Assembly (NCBI GenBank): GCA_035508795.1
Contig: DATJMJ010000103.1
Location: 1-19,576 of the forward strand
Source of the DNA: DATJMJ01 sp035508795
GTDB lineage: Bacteria > Actinomycetota > Acidimicrobiia > Acidimicrobiales > Palsa-688
Length of the DNA: 19,576 bases
Direction: 5' to 3'
The stretch's first letter is position 1. Every line of letters starts with the position of its first letter. The notes under the pieces are model-generated. The model made no database searches. It was not told where the DNA came from and worked only from the letters and a program-made list of their open reading frames with translations. Of this stretch, positions 8,243 to 15,676 are shown one piece after another. A program made the translations under genes and the position numbers.

Positions 8243-8261
8243 CACGACAAAGGAGTTTGCG

Positions 8262-9971
8262 ATGGCCAAAGACCAAGGTGTCAACCATGAGCGCCTGGAC
8301 GACCTCAGGCGTGGGCGGGGCCCAGTCCAGGAGCACGTCATCGACGAGCTCCTCGGAGGCCGGCTCTCGAGGAGGGACTTCATCAGGCGCGGCAGCGCAG
8401 TCGGCTTCTCGCTGCCCTTCATCGGTGCGATATTGGACGCGGCAGGCGTCGCAGGCGCGAGCCCGCGGCGGTCCCCCCTTGGCCCTCAGGCAAAACCGGG
8501 TGCCACGATCAGGGCCGGCATCCTCGTGCCGACCGGGGCGGTAAACCCGCTCACGACCGACGACGAGGGCGGCCTCGAGCTGCTCGGCAACATAGGCGAG
8601 TTCCTGGTCCTGTCCAACCAGAAGTTCCGGTACCAGCCGTGGCTCGCAACGAGCTGGAGCCCCAACGCCGATGGGAGCGTATGGACGTTCAAGATCCGCC
8701 AGGGCGTCAAGTTCAACAACGGTAAACCGATGACGGTCGACGACGTCGTCTACAGCTTCAAGAGCCAGTCCAACCCGAAGAGCGGCTCCAACGCTCTGTC
8801 GGTCTTCGCCGGCAACTTGGTCCCCGACGGGGTCGTCAAGGTCGACGACGAGACGGTTGCCTTCCACCTCGAGGCCCCCAACGGCGGCTTTGCCGACGCG
8901 GTGTCGAGCGACAACTACAACATGGTGATCGTGCCCAACGGCTACGACTACGCCGACTACCAAAAGCAGTTTGTCGGGACGGGCCACTTCAAGGTGTCGA
9001 GCTTCACGCCCAATGTCGGGGCGACATTTGTCCGCAACCCCTACTACTGGGGCAAAGCCGCCCTCCCCGAGCAGGTGCAGTGGACCTTCTACTCGGGGGA
9101 GACCCCGATGGCGGCCGCCCTCGAGGCCGGCCAGATCGACTGCCTCGACCAGTTCACCGTGGCGACGAGCCCGCAGCTCCTAAACGGGTCTTACAACATC
9201 ATCAACCTGCAGTCGTCGCTCCACCGTGAGCTGTCGATGCGCACCGACATCGCTCCCTTCAACAACAAGTACGTCCGCCAGGCGATCGCCTACACGCTCG
9301 ATCGCCCAGCGCTCCTCACGTCGCTGTTCAAGGGTTACGCGGCCATCGGCAACGACAACCCCTTCGCACCGGTCTTCCCCTCGAGCGTGGGCGCACCGGC
9401 TGTCCCGCAGCGTGCCCAAAACCTGAAGCTCGCGAAGGAGCTACTGGCCAAGGGGGGCGTCCCCAATGGGTTCACGACTCCGTTCCTCACCGAGTCGCAC
9501 CAGGAAATGCCGGAGTTCGCCCAGATCATAAAGGCATCGGCGGCCCAGATCGGCGTGACGATCAACCTGACGATCGAGACCCCGGACAAGTACTACGGTT
9601 CGGCCGTCTACGGGAGCTCGGACTGGCTCGACGGCGAGATGAGCATGGTCGACTACGGCTCGAGGTCGACACCCAACTTGTTCCTCGAGGCGCCGCTCCA
9701 GACCTACAACAAGGCGACCGGCCAAGGTGCGTGGAACGCTGCCCGCTTCAACAACGCCAGCTACGACTCGCTTTCCAAGCGGTTCGTGGCCGCAGTCGAC
9801 TTGTCGAGCCAGCGCGCCCTTGCCAAACAGATCGAGCTGTTGCTCCTCGACGAGACGCCCATCATCTACGCCTACTTCTACAACTACCTTGCCGCCACTC
9901 AGAAAAACGTCACGGGCGTCTACCCGACACAATTGAGCCAGTTTTTCCTCTGGAACGCTTCGCTCACCTGA
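8262..9971 (+). CDS. ABC transporter solute-binding protein, family 5 (SBP_bac_5), Tat-exported
   Basis: A 569-residue extracytoplasmic binding protein of the peptide/nickel/oligosaccharide class that would hand cargo to the DppB/DppC permeases. The family signature is the stretch VWTFKIRQGVKFNNGKPM with VDDVVYSFK after it; the RQAIAYTLDRPAL segment is also typical. The N-terminus carries a long polar n-region, a twin-arginine motif SRRDFI at residues 36-41 and a hydrophobic segment to about 66 ending in GVAGA. There is no lipobox cysteine, so it is either released or held by an uncleaved anchor; that is unusual for a one-membrane organism. The ATG at 8262 was chosen because AAAGGAG lies seven bases before it; an in-frame upstream ATG at 8208 has no such site. 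It is separated from its presumed permeases by the minus-strand fae/adh pair. Confidence 0.93.
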   Translation: MAKDQGVNHERLDDLRRGRGPVQEHVIDELLGGRLSRRDFIRRGSAVGFSLPFIGAILDAAGVAGASPRRSPLGPQAKPGATIRAGILVPTGAVNPLTTDDEGGLELLGNIGEFLVLSNQKFRYQPWLATSWSPNADGSVWTFKIRQGVKFNNGKPMTVDDVVYSFKSQSNPKSGSNALSVFAGNLVPDGVVKVDDETVAFHLEAPNGGFADAVSSDNYNMVIVPNGYDYADYQKQFVGTGHFKVSSFTPNVGATFVRNPYYWGKAALPEQVQWTFYSGETPMAAALEAGQIDCLDQFTVATSPQLLNGSYNIINLQSSLHRELSMRTDIAPFNNKYVRQAIAYTLDRPALLTSLFKGYAAIGNDNPFAPVFPSSVGAPAVPQRAQNLKLAKELLAKGGVPNGFTTPFLTESHQEMPEFAQIIKASAAQIGVTINLTIETPDKYYGSAVYGSSDWLDGEMSMVDYGSRSTPNLFLEAPLQTYNKATGQGAWNAARFNNASYDSLSKRFVAAVDLSSQRALAKQIELLLLDETPIIYAYFYNYLAATQKNVTGVYPTQLSQFFLWNASLT

Positions 9972-9994
9972 ACGCGCCGGCATAGAGCTGTTGC

Positions 9995-10023
9995 CCGGGC
10001 AGCCTTTCGAGCGGGCTGCCCGG
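9995..10023 (+). terminator. Strong hairpin after the binding-protein gene
   Basis: CCGGGCAGCC (9995-10004) pairs perfectly with GGCTGCCCGG (10014-10023) around a 9-base loop, starting 23 bases after the stop codon at 9971. There is no T-tract behind it. U-less hairpins like this are common at gene ends in high-GC actinobacteria, so it probably terminates or protects the 3' end of the binding-protein mRNA and separates it from the SDR gene. Confidence 0.6.
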
Positions 10024-10091
10024 ATGGGACGAGTAGCATTCGGTAGGTCCACGGAGCCGGGCCACCTGACGCTGCGGAGAGGCAAGCTAGA

Positions 10092-10868
10092 TTGGACATC
10101 GAAGAATTCTCGATGACCCTGTTCAGTCTCGAGGGTAAGACCGCTGTCGTCACAGGTGGTAATACAGGCCTCGGGCAAGCGTTTTCGTTGGCGCTGGCAA
10201 AAGCCGGCGCCAACCTGTACATCCCGACCGTGACCGACGACGGTGGCGAGACCGGCGCCCTGGTCGGGGCGGCAGGTCGCAGCGCCACACTGGTCGATAT
10301 CGACATCACCGCGCCCGGAGCTCCCAAAGCTGTCGTCGACGGCTGCACCGCACGTTACGGGGCGCTCGATATCCTGGTCAACTCGGCGGGGATCTGCAAC
10401 CTCGCTACGGTCGACGCCTTTGGCCGTGCCGAGTGGGACCCAATGATCGCCCTCAACCTGACAGCGGCCTTCGAGCTGAGCTACGAGGCCTCTCGTGCCA
10501 TGATGGCACAGCGTTCGGGCAAGATCATAAACATCTGCTCGCTCTTCTCGTTCCTCGGGGGCCGGCAGTCGCCTGCCTACGCCGCCAGCAAGCATGGCCT
10601 CGCCGGCTTCACCAAGGCCTACTGCGACGAGCTTGCCGAGTACAACATCCAGGTGAACGCGATCGCTCCAGGCTATTTCGCAACCGCCATCACGAGCGCG
10701 ACAAGGTCGGCCCCCGGAGCCAGCCGGCGCGTGACGGACCACATCCCCGCGGGGAGGTGGGGCGAAGCTGCCGACCTGATGGGAGCAACGGTGTTCCTTG
10801 CCAGCAGCGCCTCCGACTACGTCAACGGGCATGTGCTGGTGGTCGACGGCGGCTACCTCGTCCGCTAG
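10092..10868 (+). CDS. Short-chain dehydrogenase/reductase, YgcW/KduD-like
   Basis: A 258-residue classical SDR that interconverts a hydroxyl and a keto group with NAD(P). It has the cofactor motif TGGNTGLG (21-28), NSAG (97-100), and the catalytic Ser150, Tyr163 and Lys167 (YAASK). The sequence resembles E. coli YgcW as I remember it (GKTAVVTGGNTGLGQAF, WDPMIALNLTAAFELSYEA, YCDELAEYNIQVNAIAPGY) and more distantly the 2-deoxy-D-gluconate dehydrogenase KduD. I placed the start at the TTG at 10092, behind GGAGAGG, because the EEFSM lead then matches the YgcW N-terminus; ATG at 10113 is the alternative. It is followed after 35 bp by the YgcU-like gene, so both probably form one operon acting on the same sugar-like substrate. 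Confidence 0.88.
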   Translation: MDIEEFSMTLFSLEGKTAVVTGGNTGLGQAFSLALAKAGANLYIPTVTDDGGETGALVGAAGRSATLVDIDITAPGAPKAVVDGCTARYGALDILVNSAGICNLATVDAFGRAEWDPMIALNLTAAFELSYEASRAMMAQRSGKIINICSLFSFLGGRQSPAYAASKHGLAGFTKAYCDELAEYNIQVNAIAPGYFATAITSATRSAPGASRRVTDHIPAGRWGEAADLMGATVFLASSASDYVNGHVLVVDGGYLVR

Positions 10869-10903
10869 TCGCGCCGCGGCCGGTGAGCGCATAGGAGGTT
10901 TTG

Positions 10904-12364
10904 GTGACCAAGTCAGCGTCGGACCTAAGCGACGATGAGATCAGGCAGCACCTTGTCAGGTTGGTCGGCCGCGACAAGGTCTGCTCGGACGTCGACCACC
11001 TGCGGGCCGCGAGCGTCGACCGGTTCAAAAAGTACATGGCGGTCAACGGAATCTTTGAAGGCCCTCTGCCGGCAGCAATAGTTTCTGTGACCTCGGCCCA
11101 AGAAGTTGCAAAGGTCCTCGCTTTCGCGAACGAAAACCTCATAAATGTCGTACCGCGCACTGGCGGTACGGCTACCGAGGGCGGCCTCGAGACCGTCGTC
11201 GAGGGCACGATAGTCCTCGACGGGTCAAGAATGGACAAGATCCTCCGGGTCGACACGATCAACATGATGGCGACGACGCAGTGCGGCGTAGTGCTGGAGA
11301 CGCTCGAAAATGCCGTCCGCGCCGAGGGCCTTACGACGGGGCACTCACCCCAGTCGAGGCCGTTGGCCCAGATGGGTGGGCTCGTCGCGACGCGCTCTAC
11401 CGGTCAATTGTCGACCCTCTTTGGTGGGATCGAGGACATGGTCGTGGGGTTAGAGGCCGTTTTTCCCGACGGCACCGCCTGCCGGGTCAAAAACGTGCCG
11501 CGCCGAGCGGCCGGGCCCGACATACGCCATATCGTCGTCGGCAACGAGGGAGCGCTCTGCTTCATCACCGAGGTCACGGTCAAGCTTTACCGCTACATGC
11601 CTGAAAACACTGTTTACCGCGGGTTCCTGGTTGGCGACATGCGCACCGGCATCTCCGTGATCCGTGAGGTTGTCACAGGTGGCTTCCGGCCCGCCGTGTG
11701 CCGGCTCTACTCCGAAGAGGACGCTCACCAACACTGGCCCGAGGAGCACCACGGTAAGTGCGTGCTCGTCTTCGTCTGCGAAGGCCCGGCGCCGATAGCC
11801 GCCGCCACCGCCGCCGAAATCGACCGGGTCGTCGCCGGGCACGACCTGGACGAAGTCCTCGGCGAGGCGCTCTTGAGGGACTGGCTTGCCAACCTCAACT
11901 GGGGGACGGACAAGATCCTGGCGGAGCAACAATGGATGCTGAAGGAGCACAACCTCGGCTATACGACCGAGATCTCGGCAAATTGGTCCGACATATGCGA
12001 CATCTACGAGGCCGTAATGCACCGGATCCGCTCCGACTGCCCCGTCGCCGGGGACCTCACGATGCTCGGCGCCCACTCCTCGCACAGCTACCAGACGGGC
12101 ACCAACCTGTACTTCGTCTACGACTACAACGTCAACTGCGAGCCTGGCGAAGAGATCACCAAGTACCACATCCCCCTCAACGCGATCATCGTCGAGGAAG
12201 CCCTGAGGCACGGCGGCTCGATGGTCCACCACCACGGGATAGGCAAGTACCGGACCGATTGGACCGAGGAGGAGCATGGCAGCGGCTACTACATGCTGCG
12301 CAAGCTCAAGGACGCGTTCGACCCGAAGGGCATTATGAACAAGGGCACGATATTCAAGGCCTGA
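10904..12364 (+). CDS. FAD-linked oxidase, YgcU / alkyl-DHAP-synthase-like
   Basis: A 486-residue flavoprotein of the FAD_binding_4 plus FAD-oxidase C-terminal superfamily, which includes glycolate and D-lactate dehydrogenases and alkyl-dihydroxyacetonephosphate synthase. FAD-binding segments are PRTGGTATEGG (84-94) and GHSPQSRPLAQMGG (146-159), and the C-terminal HHHGIGK (about 442-448) is the histidine-rich active-site motif. Long stretches look almost identical to E. coli YgcU as remembered, including VATRSTGQLSTLFG, IEDMVVGLEAV and KNVPRRAAGPDIRH. The GTG at 10904 was preferred to the TTG at 10901 because AGGAGG (10893-10898) then has a normal 5-base spacing. The likely role is oxidation of a 2-hydroxy acid or polyol with electrons passed to an unknown acceptor. 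The enzyme's true substrate is not known to me in any organism. Confidence 0.88.
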   Translation: MTKSASDLSDDEIRQHLVRLVGRDKVCSDVDHLRAASVDRFKKYMAVNGIFEGPLPAAIVSVTSAQEVAKVLAFANENLINVVPRTGGTATEGGLETVVEGTIVLDGSRMDKILRVDTINMMATTQCGVVLETLENAVRAEGLTTGHSPQSRPLAQMGGLVATRSTGQLSTLFGGIEDMVVGLEAVFPDGTACRVKNVPRRAAGPDIRHIVVGNEGALCFITEVTVKLYRYMPENTVYRGFLVGDMRTGISVIREVVTGGFRPAVCRLYSEEDAHQHWPEEHHGKCVLVFVCEGPAPIAAATAAEIDRVVAGHDLDEVLGEALLRDWLANLNWGTDKILAEQQWMLKEHNLGYTTEISANWSDICDIYEAVMHRIRSDCPVAGDLTMLGAHSSHSYQTGTNLYFVYDYNVNCEPGEEITKYHIPLNAIIVEEALRHGGSMVHHHGIGKYRTDWTEEEHGSGYYMLRKLKDAFDPKGIMNKGTIFKA

Positions 12365-12465
12365 AGCGGCAGGAGGCCGAGCAGGGTGCCCGACGTTTTT
12401 TCTATGGCCTTCCTCGGGTGCAGACTATGGCGGGTCTTAAGTGACTTTGTACCTATATCCCAGCC

Positions 12466-12494
12466 CTTTGGCGAGGCCGACACGGCCAACAAAG
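12466..12494 (+). promoter_or_regulatory. Two-step hairpin between the FAD oxidase and the 107-aa gene
   Basis: CTTTG (12466-12470) pairs with CAAAG (12490-12494) and, inside, GGCCG (12475-12479) pairs with CGGCC (12483-12487) around ACA. It lies in the 154-bp gap 12365-12518 and ends 24 bases before the next start codon. It may be a weak terminator or a 5' leader structure. A T6 run at 12396-12401, about 30 bases after the oxidase stop, has only a poor stem before it. Nothing else was seen in the gap. Confidence 0.3.
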
Positions 12495-12518
12495 CCATTG
12501 TTAGGGACAGGATGAGCG

Positions 12519-12842
12519 ATGGACGACCATGACACGAGCGACGGGGTCATCGAGATCGACGACCCTCGGCCGGGCCTTACGCGCGAGGAGGACGACGAGC
12601 TTCGGCGGCTCGCGTACCTCGCTCGCTTTGGGGTGCTGGACGACGTTACGAAGGAACGGATGGTCGAGCTGAGGCTGCGGGACCGCCGCAAGACGATAAG
12701 AGAGCCGCGCTGGAAGGACACCGAGATGGTCACCCGCGAGATCCTTCGCATCATCCCGCCCAGCCAGCGGCCACCGGCCTTCAGCAGCCAGCAGGCCTCG
12801 GGTGCGTCGGCGGGCCACGGATGGGACGACGAGAGGCTCTAG
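12519..12842 (+). CDS. Small hypothetical protein, charged and helical
   Basis: A 107-residue protein that I do not recognise. Support for coding is the high GC at third codon positions throughout and an AGGA ribosome site about eight bases before the ATG. The first 15 residues are acidic (MDDHDTSDGVIEIDD). Residues about 20-75 are rich in Arg, Glu, Asp and Leu (LTREEDDELRRLAYLARFGV and KERMVELRLRDRRK), consistent with two amphipathic helices. The tail is low-complexity Ser/Gln/Ala. There is no signal peptide or membrane segment. It stands alone between the FAD oxidase and the convergent ammonium transporter gene, and neither neighbour suggests a function. Confidence 0.65.
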   Translation: MDDHDTSDGVIEIDDPRPGLTREEDDELRRLAYLARFGVLDDVTKERMVELRLRDRRKTIREPRWKDTEMVTREILRIIPPSQRPPAFSSQQASGASAGHGWDDERL

Positions 12843-12861
12843 GGCTCGACCGCAAGCCTCA

Positions 12862-12909
12862 ATCTGACCATGTGGGCCTAACCGGCGGCGCCGCGCCGAA
12901 GGGTCAGAT
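12862..12909. terminator. Bidirectional terminator-like inverted repeat
   Basis: ATCTGACC (12862-12869) and GGTCAGAT (12902-12909) form a perfect 8-bp outer stem. Inside it, CGGCG (12886-12890) pairs with CGCCG (12894-12898) around a 3-base loop. The structure lies between the ends of two convergent genes, the 107-aa gene and the ammonium transporter, so it could stop transcription from both sides. It has no T-tract. Confidence 0.5.
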
Positions 12910-12947
12910 AGGCGAGCCGCGCGTCGCAAAGTAGCCATGGCACAACC

Positions 12948-14180
12948 TTACGACGCGTAGATCTCCTGTTCCTCGAAGTCGGTGTCGAGCCCTGCCGCTT
13001 CTGTCTCGTCGGGGACCCGGACCGGCTCGAAGTGGTTGATGACCTTGAGGATCAGCCACGTCACAGCGAACGAATAAGCCGACACGAGCAGGGCTGCGGC
13101 GACCTGCTTTCCCAAGAAGCTGGCATTGCCCGCGAACAACCCGTTGGCACCGGCCGCATTGACTGTCGTATAAGCAAAAAAGCCCAACAGGATGCTGCCA
13201 AGGAGACCCCCGACCCCGTGGGCCGCCCACACGTCGAGGGCGTCATCCCACTTCATACGGTCCCGCAGGCTGACAGCTGTATAGCAAACAGCCCCCGCAG
13301 CCAACCCGATCAGGAACGCTGCCCACGTCGGCACGTAGCCGGCGCAAGGTGTCACGCAAGCCAACCCGGCAACGGCCCCCGTAAAAGCCCCGACCGCGCT
13401 TGGCTTCCCGGACCGCCACCACCCCATCAGGAGCCAGGTGCACATCGCCACCGACGCAGCGATATCAGTGTTGACAAAAGCCTGAGCGGCGATGGCATTG
13501 GCGCCCAACGCGGAACCGGCATTGAACCCGAACCAGCCAAACCATAAAAGACCCATCCCAAGTCCGACGAAGGCAACATTGCTCGGCACGACCTTTTCCC
13601 CGGGTGTGAACTTCCTTGCCCCCACGATCCAAACCGAGGCGAGTGCCGCAAAGCCGGCGCTCGCGTGCACGACCATGCCACCGGCGAAGTCGAGCACTCC
13701 CCACTTCGCCAGGAACCCGCCACCCCATATCCAGTGCACGATCGGGACGTAAACGAGGAGGCTCCACAGGACCAGGAACTTGAGATAGCTCTTGAACTTG
13801 ACCCGGTCGGCAAATGCCCCCGTGATCAACGCGGGCGTAATGATGGCGAACATCTCCTGGAACGAGAAATGGGCAAGCGCCGGGATCGTCTTCGCCCATG
13901 GCCCGGGAGCGACGCCGACGTGGCGGAGCCCGATCCACGACAGGTTGCCGATTACCCCACCTATGTTGCCTGAAAATGCCAGCGAATAACCGACCAGCAC
14001 CCAGATGACGGTCACGACGCCCATCGAGATGAAGCTCTGCATCATGATGGCCAGCACGTTCTTGCGACGGACAAGGCCGCCGTAAAAGAAAGCGAGCCCT
14101 GGTGTCATGACCATCACGAGGGCCGCTGAGATGAGTACGAACGCGGTATCACCCGCGTTGATCGTGCTGGGCACGGCCAT
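12948..14180 (-). CDS. Ammonium transporter, Amt family
   Basis: A 410-residue membrane channel with the 11 hydrophobic helices of Amt proteins, which conduct ammonium nitrogen into the cell. Pore residues are visible: the phenylalanine gate region QEMFAIITPALI (Phe111), Trp152 in HWIWGGG, and the twin histidines His172 (GGMVVHASAG) and His321 (WAAHGVGG). The C-terminal tail with GLDTDFEEQEIYAS resembles the cytosolic tail that couples the trimer and binds GlnK in other bacteria. No glnK/glnB gene adjoins it on either side, which is unlike many bacteria. The ATG at 14180 has AAGGAGG eight bases upstream on the minus strand. Expression is expected to respond to nitrogen, but I saw no clear GlnR or AmtR box. 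Confidence 0.95.
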   Translation of the reverse strand: MAVPSTINAGDTAFVLISAALVMVMTPGLAFFYGGLVRRKNVLAIMMQSFISMGVVTVIWVLVGYSLAFSGNIGGVIGNLSWIGLRHVGVAPGPWAKTIPALAHFSFQEMFAIITPALITGAFADRVKFKSYLKFLVLWSLLVYVPIVHWIWGGGFLAKWGVLDFAGGMVVHASAGFAALASVWIVGARKFTPGEKVVPSNVAFVGLGMGLLWFGWFGFNAGSALGANAIAAQAFVNTDIAASVAMCTWLLMGWWRSGKPSAVGAFTGAVAGLACVTPCAGYVPTWAAFLIGLAAGAVCYTAVSLRDRMKWDDALDVWAAHGVGGLLGSILLGFFAYTTVNAAGANGLFAGNASFLGKQVAAALLVSAYSFAVTWLILKVINHFEPVRVPDETEAAGLDTDFEEQEIYAS

Positions 14181-14220
14181 AAGGCTGCCTCCTTCGAACG
14201 GAGGGGCTTTGCTACCCCTT
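14181..14220 (-). promoter_or_regulatory. amt leader with overlapping hairpins around the ribosome site
   Basis: Read on the minus strand, three small stems overlap: GGGG/CCCC (14218-14215 with 14206-14203), CCTCC/GGAGG (14204-14200 with 14192-14188) and AAGG/CCTT (14194-14191 with 14184-14181). The second stem pairs the core of the Shine-Dalgarno sequence. The first and second share bases 14203-14204 and the second and third share 14191-14192, so neighbouring stems exclude each other. This could regulate translation of the transporter gene. The stems are only 4-5 bp and may be chance. Confidence 0.35.
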
Positions 14221-14506
14221 ATTTGCGGGCGACCATATGCCGCCGTCGACCCACTTGTTAGGGGCGAATGTCATCGGCGTTGCGGACAAACGCCGTGCCT
14301 TGGCTGGGCGCCGCAGCCCGTTCTTTTGCCCTCCGGTCAAGCACGGCCGGGAGAAGCTCGCCTCGTTCGCGCTCAACCCCTCAGGGCGGCAGCGGCGTCA
14401 CCTCCTCGAGCTCGACGAAGAAAAAGCGGATCGCGCCCATTGCGTTCGATCGGCTGCTGTAAGAGACTGTCGGTAGCCTCGAACAACCTTCGTAGGACCT
14501 GCCCAA
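14221..14506. other. Intergenic region between divergent amt and the unknown cluster
   Basis: This stretch belongs to a 358-bp gap between divergent genes and should carry the promoters of both. Short open frames occur here on the plus strand (for example 14237-14476 and 14268-14462), but they lack a ribosome site and show no recognisable protein. I saw no convincing -35/-10 pair, RNA gene or repeat. Confidence 0.5.
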
Positions 14507-14534
14507 GGCGGGCCCTTAGCCGCCACTAAGGAGG
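14507..14534 (+). promoter_or_regulatory. Leader with two exclusive hairpins at the ribosome site of the 372-aa gene
   Basis: CCTTAG (14514-14519) pairs with CTAAGG (14526-14531), burying the 5' half of the AAGGAGG ribosome site (14528-14534). A competing stem GGCGG (14507-14511) with CCGCC (14520-14524) uses the loop of the first and would free the ribosome site. This is the layout of a small translational switch. The symmetry is seen, the function is inferred. Confidence 0.3.
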
Positions 14535-14538
14535 ACCG

Positions 14539-15657
14539 ATGCCCGGGGGACCACCCCCAAACCGGCCGGGACAAGGCGCGAGCGACGAGCCCGCGTCCCC
14601 TGAGCAGCTAGTTTCTCGCCGGGCCTTCCTCGGGGGAGCTGCCGGGATGGCCGGTGCCGCCTACCTTGCCAACCTGGCAGGCATTGGCCCCCTCCTGCCG
14701 AGGGAGCTCGGGGGGCGCGGCGGCCTTGGAGGGATCGGCGCGCTCAACCCCTTCGGAGTGCTGACGGCGGAGGCGAGCACCGTCCAGCCTGCCAGCCGCA
14801 CCGCCGATTTCACGATCACCGCCGAGCGCGACTCGGACCTCGTCCTGCTCGATTTCGAATTTTACGGTTTCGGCCTCCGCGACTTGAAGGGCGTGGCGAC
14901 CCTGGTCCCGACCGCTCCGGCGGCGTCGGGCACAGCCGGTCCCAAGAGCAACCTCGTCGTCGTGACTCTGCCGCCCCAGTGCATCGGGGAAGCCGCCTAC
15001 CCTGTCGACGTCCACAGCCAAAGCGCCCAAAGCTACGGGTCGACGGCCCCGTTGCCAGTGGATGCGCCGCCGGTGGTTTCGGCCGTCGGGGGGCCGAGCC
15101 GGCTCGTGTTCACCCTCCCCGACGGCGTTGACGTCCCCCTGCCCAACATGTCCGCCGAGGACCTCCTCGATTGGAGCAACTGGGTGCTCCTCGTCCCGCC
15201 CGCCGCTCAGGTCAACCCTCCCGGGCGGCCCAACGGCTCAGGCCTGGGCTCCAAGGGCTACCCGCTGCCGGACGTGCCGGGGGACTTCGAAACCGCCATC
15301 GAGTTCCCATACGCGCTCTTCATCGCCCCCATTGTTTACGTCTCGGGGGCAGGCGGCCTCAACCTCCCGAAGATCACCGAGGACCTCCGGGCCCGCTACC
15401 CGCTCTCGGACAGTTACGCCACGTACTTCACGACCCGCACCAAACCGCTTTACAACGGCAAGGTCGCCGACCTTTGGACGGCGACGCTCGGGAGGACCGA
15501 CAGCGCGGCTGGAAAGCTTGCAGGCCTGCCTGCTCCAGCTCCGCAAGTCGCAGCCGTTTGGGCCTCCGACATGTTCTACGAAGCCACGTTCGCCCCGCCG
15601 CCCCCGAGCGCCACGCAAGCGGACGAGATCGTCTACCAGCAGCCGCAGCCCAAGTGA
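14539..15657 (+). CDS. Tat-signal secreted protein of unknown function (first gene of unknown cluster)
   Basis: A 372-residue protein. A strong AAGGAGG sits four bases before the ATG. Residues 1-25 are polar and Pro-rich, a perfect twin-arginine motif SRRAFL lies at 26-31, and a small-residue hydrophobic segment follows to about 49, so Tat export is likely; cleavage near LTAEA is plausible. No lipobox is present. The mature part looks beta-rich (LVLLDFEFYGFGL, SRLVFTLPDGVDVPLP, EFPYALFIAPIVYV) and contains LWTATLGRTD and VAAVWASDMFYEATF near the end. From memory, these resemble the amino-terminal part of large conserved hypothetical proteins with ELPYRL...LWHTRL motifs; I could not check this. 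The next gene begins 19 bp downstream with its own ribosome site, so the two are probably cotranscribed. Confidence 0.8.
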   Translation: MPGGPPPNRPGQGASDEPASPEQLVSRRAFLGGAAGMAGAAYLANLAGIGPLLPRELGGRGGLGGIGALNPFGVLTAEASTVQPASRTADFTITAERDSDLVLLDFEFYGFGLRDLKGVATLVPTAPAASGTAGPKSNLVVVTLPPQCIGEAAYPVDVHSQSAQSYGSTAPLPVDAPPVVSAVGGPSRLVFTLPDGVDVPLPNMSAEDLLDWSNWVLLVPPAAQVNPPGRPNGSGLGSKGYPLPDVPGDFETAIEFPYALFIAPIVYVSGAGGLNLPKITEDLRARYPLSDSYATYFTTRTKPLYNGKVADLWTATLGRTDSAAGKLAGLPAPAPQVAAVWASDMFYEATFAPPPPSATQADEIVYQQPQPK

Positions 15658-15676
15658 AAAAGCGGGAGGACCGGGG

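Noticed and set aside
8208..8261. 18-codon N-terminal extension of the binding protein
   Set aside because: The upstream ATG has no ribosome site and would run through the 8226-8242 hairpin; the ATG at 8262 has AAAGGAG at proper spacing.
9441..10892. 483-codon minus-strand frame over the binding protein and SDR genes
   Set aside because: It spans two recognised genes and an intergenic terminator, has no ribosome site and no recognisable motif.
14237..14476. Short 79-codon plus-strand frame in the amt intergenic region
   Set aside because: No ribosome site, no recognised domain, and several frames are equally open here.
15062..15676. Upstream in-frame extension of the 870-aa protein
   Set aside because: These codons overlap the 372-aa gene in another frame and translate to a Ser/Arg/Pro-rich low-complexity chain; the ATG at 15677 has a good ribosome site.
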